A program made the position numbers and the translations under genes. DNA of 64,000 nucleotides from Piscinibacter gummiphilus (GTDB lineage Bacteria; Pseudomonadota; Gammaproteobacteria; Burkholderiales; Burkholderiaceae_C): NCBI RefSeq assembly GCF_002116905.1, contig NZ_CP015118.1, forward strand, positions 3,844,001-3,908,000. The letters run 5' to 3'. This document shows, in pieces, positions 61,186-64,000 of the stretch. Position 1 is the stretch's first letter. Each line of letters starts with the position of its first letter. The notes under the pieces were generated by a model. It was given only the letters and a program-made list of their open reading frames with translations, had not been told where the DNA came from and did not search any database.

Positions 61186-64000
61186 TTGAGGAAAATCGCA
61201 TCCGCCACGCTGGTGCGCGATCATCCGCGTGACCGCCAGACCACCGTCGACCTGGTCGAACTCGACCTGCCCGACGGCTCGCGCTGCATCGTCACCGTTC
61301 GCCAGGGCACGTCGGAATCCTCGCTGACGGCCGCCCCCACGTCGCGCGACGAAGCCGAACGGAAGGCCCTCGACTACCTGCGCCGCCGCCTCGCCGCGGG
61401 TGACCGGCTGGTGCGGCGCGACGGCTTCGACGCGCTCGACGTTCCGGAGGCCGCCCGGCCCACAGGAGCCAAGTCGCCGGCCGCGCCCCAGGCCGTGCCC
61501 TCCGCCATCGTCGCCCTCGCCGCCCGCTTCCACCCCGCGCCGTGGAAGCTCGAATCACCCGAACGCCGCGCCCGCGCGGCCTGGCGCGTGGCCGAGTGCA
61601 GCGTCGCCGACGACACGCCGGCCCAGCGAACGCTGCGCGCCCTCGTGCCCCGGCTCGTCGACCTGCTCGGCAGCGGCGACGACCTGCTCGACCTGTGCCT
61701 GGCCGCCGCCATCGGCCGGCTCGGCGACCCGGGCGCCGCCGAGGCGATGCGGGAACTCTCGCAACGTGGCCGCAGTGCCGCCACGCAACGCTTCGCCCAC
61801 CAGGCCTGGCTCATGCTGCAGGCGCCCGAGGCCCTGCGGGCCCACACCGACGCCGTGGCCGCCGAGTGGCAGGACACGCTCGACCTCACCGACAACGGCG
61901 GCGACCTCGCCGACCGGCTCGGCGAGAAGCTCGATGCGAACCGCCGCACCTGGGCCCACCTGCTGCCGGCCTGGTACGACATCGCCCTGGTGCGCCCAGA
62001 CGTGCGTGTGCGGCTGCTCGACGTGCTGCGTGCCCTGCCCCTCGAAGCGGGCACGTTCCAGGGCGTTCGCTACGTCTACAAGACCGCCGAACTCCGGCGC
62101 GACACCGAGGTGGTGGGTGTGCTGCACGCCCGCTTCGAGAACACCGGCCCGGGTGCCAGGCCCACGTCGCAGCGCCGCAAGCGCATCCGCGCCTACGGCC
62201 CGCGCACCCGCGACTACCTGCGGCTGCGCGGCTGGCGCCACCTGCGGCGCCTCGCCGCGATCGAACACCCGGCGGCCCCGGACCTCGCCGTGCAGCTGCT
62301 GCTGGGCCTCGCCGACGGCGACCAGCCCGAGGCCCGCGACGAACATCGCTGGGCGTACGTCGACGGCCGCTACCAGCGCACGCTGCGGCACCACCACGCG
62401 GGCGCCGGCTGGCTGATCGTGCCGAAGCTGCTGCTGCCCGAGATGCCGGGCCTGCAAGCGGGCGCCCGCGGCAAGCGCTGGTGGACGCAGATGCCGCTCG
62501 ACGTCACCCGCCCGATGCCCGAGCGCACCGAGGGCCTGCGTGCGATGTGGGACCGCCATCCCGACGCGCTGCTGCGCCTCGCGATGGGCAGCCGCAGCGC
62601 GCTCGTGCACGCCGTGGTGGCCCGCGCGCTGCAGGACCACGCCGGCTTCGTGCGCGAACAGCCCGAACCCGTGCTCGCCGCATTGCTCCGCAGTGCCTAC
62701 GACCCCACCGCCGCCATCGGCTTCGACGCGGCACGCGCCCGGGTCGAGGCCACCACCGACACGGCCGCACAGGTGCCCTGGCTGCGCCTGATGGTCACGG
62801 GCCCGCACGCCGCCGCGCGCGACTACGCGCTGCTGCACCTGGCCAGCCACCCCGCCGCGTTCGCCCGGCACACCGACCTCGTGGTCGCGATGCTGCTCGC
62901 CGCCGATGACCGCACGCGCCGCCAGGGTGGCGGCCTCGCGCTGCTGGCGCCCGCCGCGGAGCTGCTCGTCGAACTGCAGTCCGCGCTGCTGGCCGCCGAT
63001 GCCGCGGCGCCCGGCCTCGCCGAAGGCGCGGCGGCCATCGAGGCGCTGCTGAAAGGATCGCTCGCCACCGCCGCGGCCGACGCCGTGCTGGCGCACCCGG
63101 GCGCGCTGCTGCCGCTGCTGGACCATCCCGCCGCGGCCGTCGTGGGGGTGGGCACCACGTGGCTGCTGCTGCACCCGGCCGGCACGGCGCTGCTGCCACC
63201 GCCACTGCTCACGCGGCTGCTGTCCGCCGACGACCTCGACCGCCGCGCCTGCGGCGTGCGCCTGCTGGCCGCGCTGCCCGACAACGTGCTGCGCGGCCAA
63301 GTGGGCCTGCTCGGCGACCTCGCCGTGCACGAACACGCCGGCATCCGCGCGGCCATCGGCCCGGCGCTGCGCCGCGTGGCCGCAGCCGACACGGAAGCCG
63401 CCCAGGCCCTCGCCCACCGCCTGCACCAGGCCCTGTTCCAGGCCGAACCCGGCGAAGGCGTGCACGACGACGCCCTCGCCTGGCTCACGCAGGACCTCGC
63501 CGCGTTCGCCCCGGCCCGCGACCCGTCGGGCACCTGGCGCGCACTGCAGGCCCGCAGCACCGGGGCCCAGCGCTACGGCGCGTGGGCGCTGGGCTCGCTG
63601 CAGCCCGCCGACTACTCGCTGCGCCAGCAGGCCACGCTCGTGAGGCATGCCGACGTGACCGTGCGCGACTGGGGCCGGCGCGCGATCGACACCACGCTGC
63701 CGGCCGTGCCCACGTCCGAGCAGTCGGCCGACCTGCTGCCGCTCGCCGACAGCACCTTCGACGATGCCGTGGCCTACACGCAGGCCCTGTTCGGCGAACG
63801 CCTGCCCGACGACGCGCTCGGCACCGAGCTGCTGATCGCGTGGGTGGACCATCCCCAGGCGTGGGTGCAGGCGCTCGGCCGGGCCCGCCTCGTGCGCCGG
63901 ATGAGCGCCACCGAGGCCAGCCTGTGCCTGATGCGCCTGAGCCAGCATCCGAGCCCGCAGGTGCAGCTGTTCGTCACGCAGTGGCTGCTGGAACTGCCCG
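61186..64000 (+). CDS. Very large helical-repeat protein, 3' end beyond the window
   Basis: TTG start at 61186, 7 nt after GGGAG. The frame stays open to the right edge for 938 codons without a stop, making it one of the longest genes here. N-terminal ~75 residues are a small domain (VELDLPDGSRCIVTVRQG, EAERKALDYLRRRL) somewhat like a WGR-type strand module. The rest is helical pairs with a conserved-looking block YGPRTRDYLRLRGWRHLRRL near residue 340 and repeats like PDALLRLAMGSRSALVHAVV. No catalytic motif or signal seen. Function unknown; large scaffolds of this kind occur in conflict systems and in cell-envelope assembly. Confidence 0.75.
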   Translation, partial: MRKIASATLVRDHPRDRQTTVDLVELDLPDGSRCIVTVRQGTSESSLTAAPTSRDEAERKALDYLRRRLAAGDRLVRRDGFDALDVPEAARPTGAKSPAAPQAVPSAIVALAARFHPAPWKLESPERRARAAWRVAECSVADDTPAQRTLRALVPRLVDLLGSGDDLLDLCLAAAIGRLGDPGAAEAMRELSQRGRSAATQRFAHQAWLMLQAPEALRAHTDAVAAEWQDTLDLTDNGGDLADRLGEKLDANRRTWAHLLPAWYDIALVRPDVRVRLLDVLRALPLEAGTFQGVRYVYKTAELRRDTEVVGVLHARFENTGPGARPTSQRRKRIRAYGPRTRDYLRLRGWRHLRRLAAIEHPAAPDLAVQLLLGLADGDQPEARDEHRWAYVDGRYQRTLRHHHAGAGWLIVPKLLLPEMPGLQAGARGKRWWTQMPLDVTRPMPERTEGLRAMWDRHPDALLRLAMGSRSALVHAVVARALQDHAGFVREQPEPVLAALLRSAYDPTAAIGFDAARARVEATTDTAAQVPWLRLMVTGPHAAARDYALLHLASHPAAFARHTDLVVAMLLAADDRTRRQGGGLALLAPAAELLVELQSALLAADAAAPGLAEGAAAIEALLKGSLATAAADAVLAHPGALLPLLDHPAAAVVGVGTTWLLLHPAGTALLPPPLLTRLLSADDLDRRACGVRLLAALPDNVLRGQVGLLGDLAVHEHAGIRAAIGPALRRVAAADTEAAQALAHRLHQALFQAEPGEGVHDDALAWLTQDLAAFAPARDPSGTWRALQARSTGAQRYGAWALGSLQPADYSLRQQATLVRHADVTVRDWGRRAIDTTLPAVPTSEQSADLLPLADSTFDDAVAYTQALFGERLPDDALGTELLIAWVDHPQAWVQALGRARLVRRMSATEASLCLMRLSQHPSPQVQLFVTQWLLELP

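Noticed and set aside
61555..63948. 797-residue minus-strand frame opposite the right-edge gene
   Set aside because: Low-complexity Gly/Arg/Val/Gln composition typical of a shadow; the plus-strand frame is longer, has a ribosome-binding site and ordinary protein composition.

Overview
The window is high-GC DNA from what looks like a free-living betaproteobacterium of the order Burkholderiales (Sphaerotilaceae/Comamonadaceae-like, for example a Rhizobacter or Piscinibacter relative). This rests on very GC-rich codon use, a PEP-CTERM protein, EttA/RhlE/YaaA/ApaH of betaproteobacterial type, TRAP and TctA transporters, and abundant secreted proteins. The assignment is inference; no rRNA or other marker gene is present.

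Layout. 1-7.2 kb: the end of a TPR-rich regulator, a DUF2314-like gene, a papain-like peptidase/lipase fusion, ettA, and the DEAD-box helicase gene rhlE with a clear terminator. 7.7-17.9 kb: one long co-directional block for a secreted redox system: a DUF1592/1588/1585 lipoprotein with a CxxCH site, a Tat-exported DUF1552 protein, a large cytochrome c protein with eight ASH-like repeats that each carry a cysteine pair, a TlpA-like thioredoxin, a DUF4266 mini-lipoprotein with a Cys-Gly-Cys tail, a DUF3570 protein and DsbD. It runs directly into two secreted lipoprotein cellulases (GH5 and GH6; 18.0-21.6 kb). 21.6-28.4 kb: housekeeping and accessory genes, including a MocR-type regulator divergent from an EamA exporter, a prolyl-4-hydroxylase-like oxygenase and yaaA. 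28.5-31.8 kb: error-prone polymerase dnaE2 with a LexA box lying over its start codon.

31.8-36.1 kb: a run of nine small same-strand genes, mostly unrecognised, with SUKH-like and DUF7660-like members. It looks like a polyimmunity (orphan immunity) array. It abuts a repeat-rich, gene-poor stretch (36.1-38.7 kb) holding an IS4-family element with 20-bp perfect inverted ends and five copies of a 36-nt repeat. 38.7-42.1 kb: a PEP-CTERM protein, a class I glutamine amidotransferase with an operator-like dyad upstream, and a helical-repeat protein. 42.2-48.6 kb: a DctQ-DctM-DctP TRAP transporter, a BTAD/alpha-beta-hydrolase fusion, an MddA/NnrU-like methyltransferase and a quinone oxidoreductase.

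49.5-55.2 kb: a mevalonate catabolic operon (mvaA, a TctB-like protein, a TctA permease and mvaB) divergent from a MocR regulator, with a palindromic operator between them. MvaA keeps all four catalytic residues at the canonical numbering of the Pseudomonas mevalonii enzyme. 55.3-64 kb: a small orphan protein, a diguanylate cyclase, a CNNM/CorC-SapC pair, apaH, an alpha/beta hydrolase, and a very large helical-repeat protein running off the right edge.
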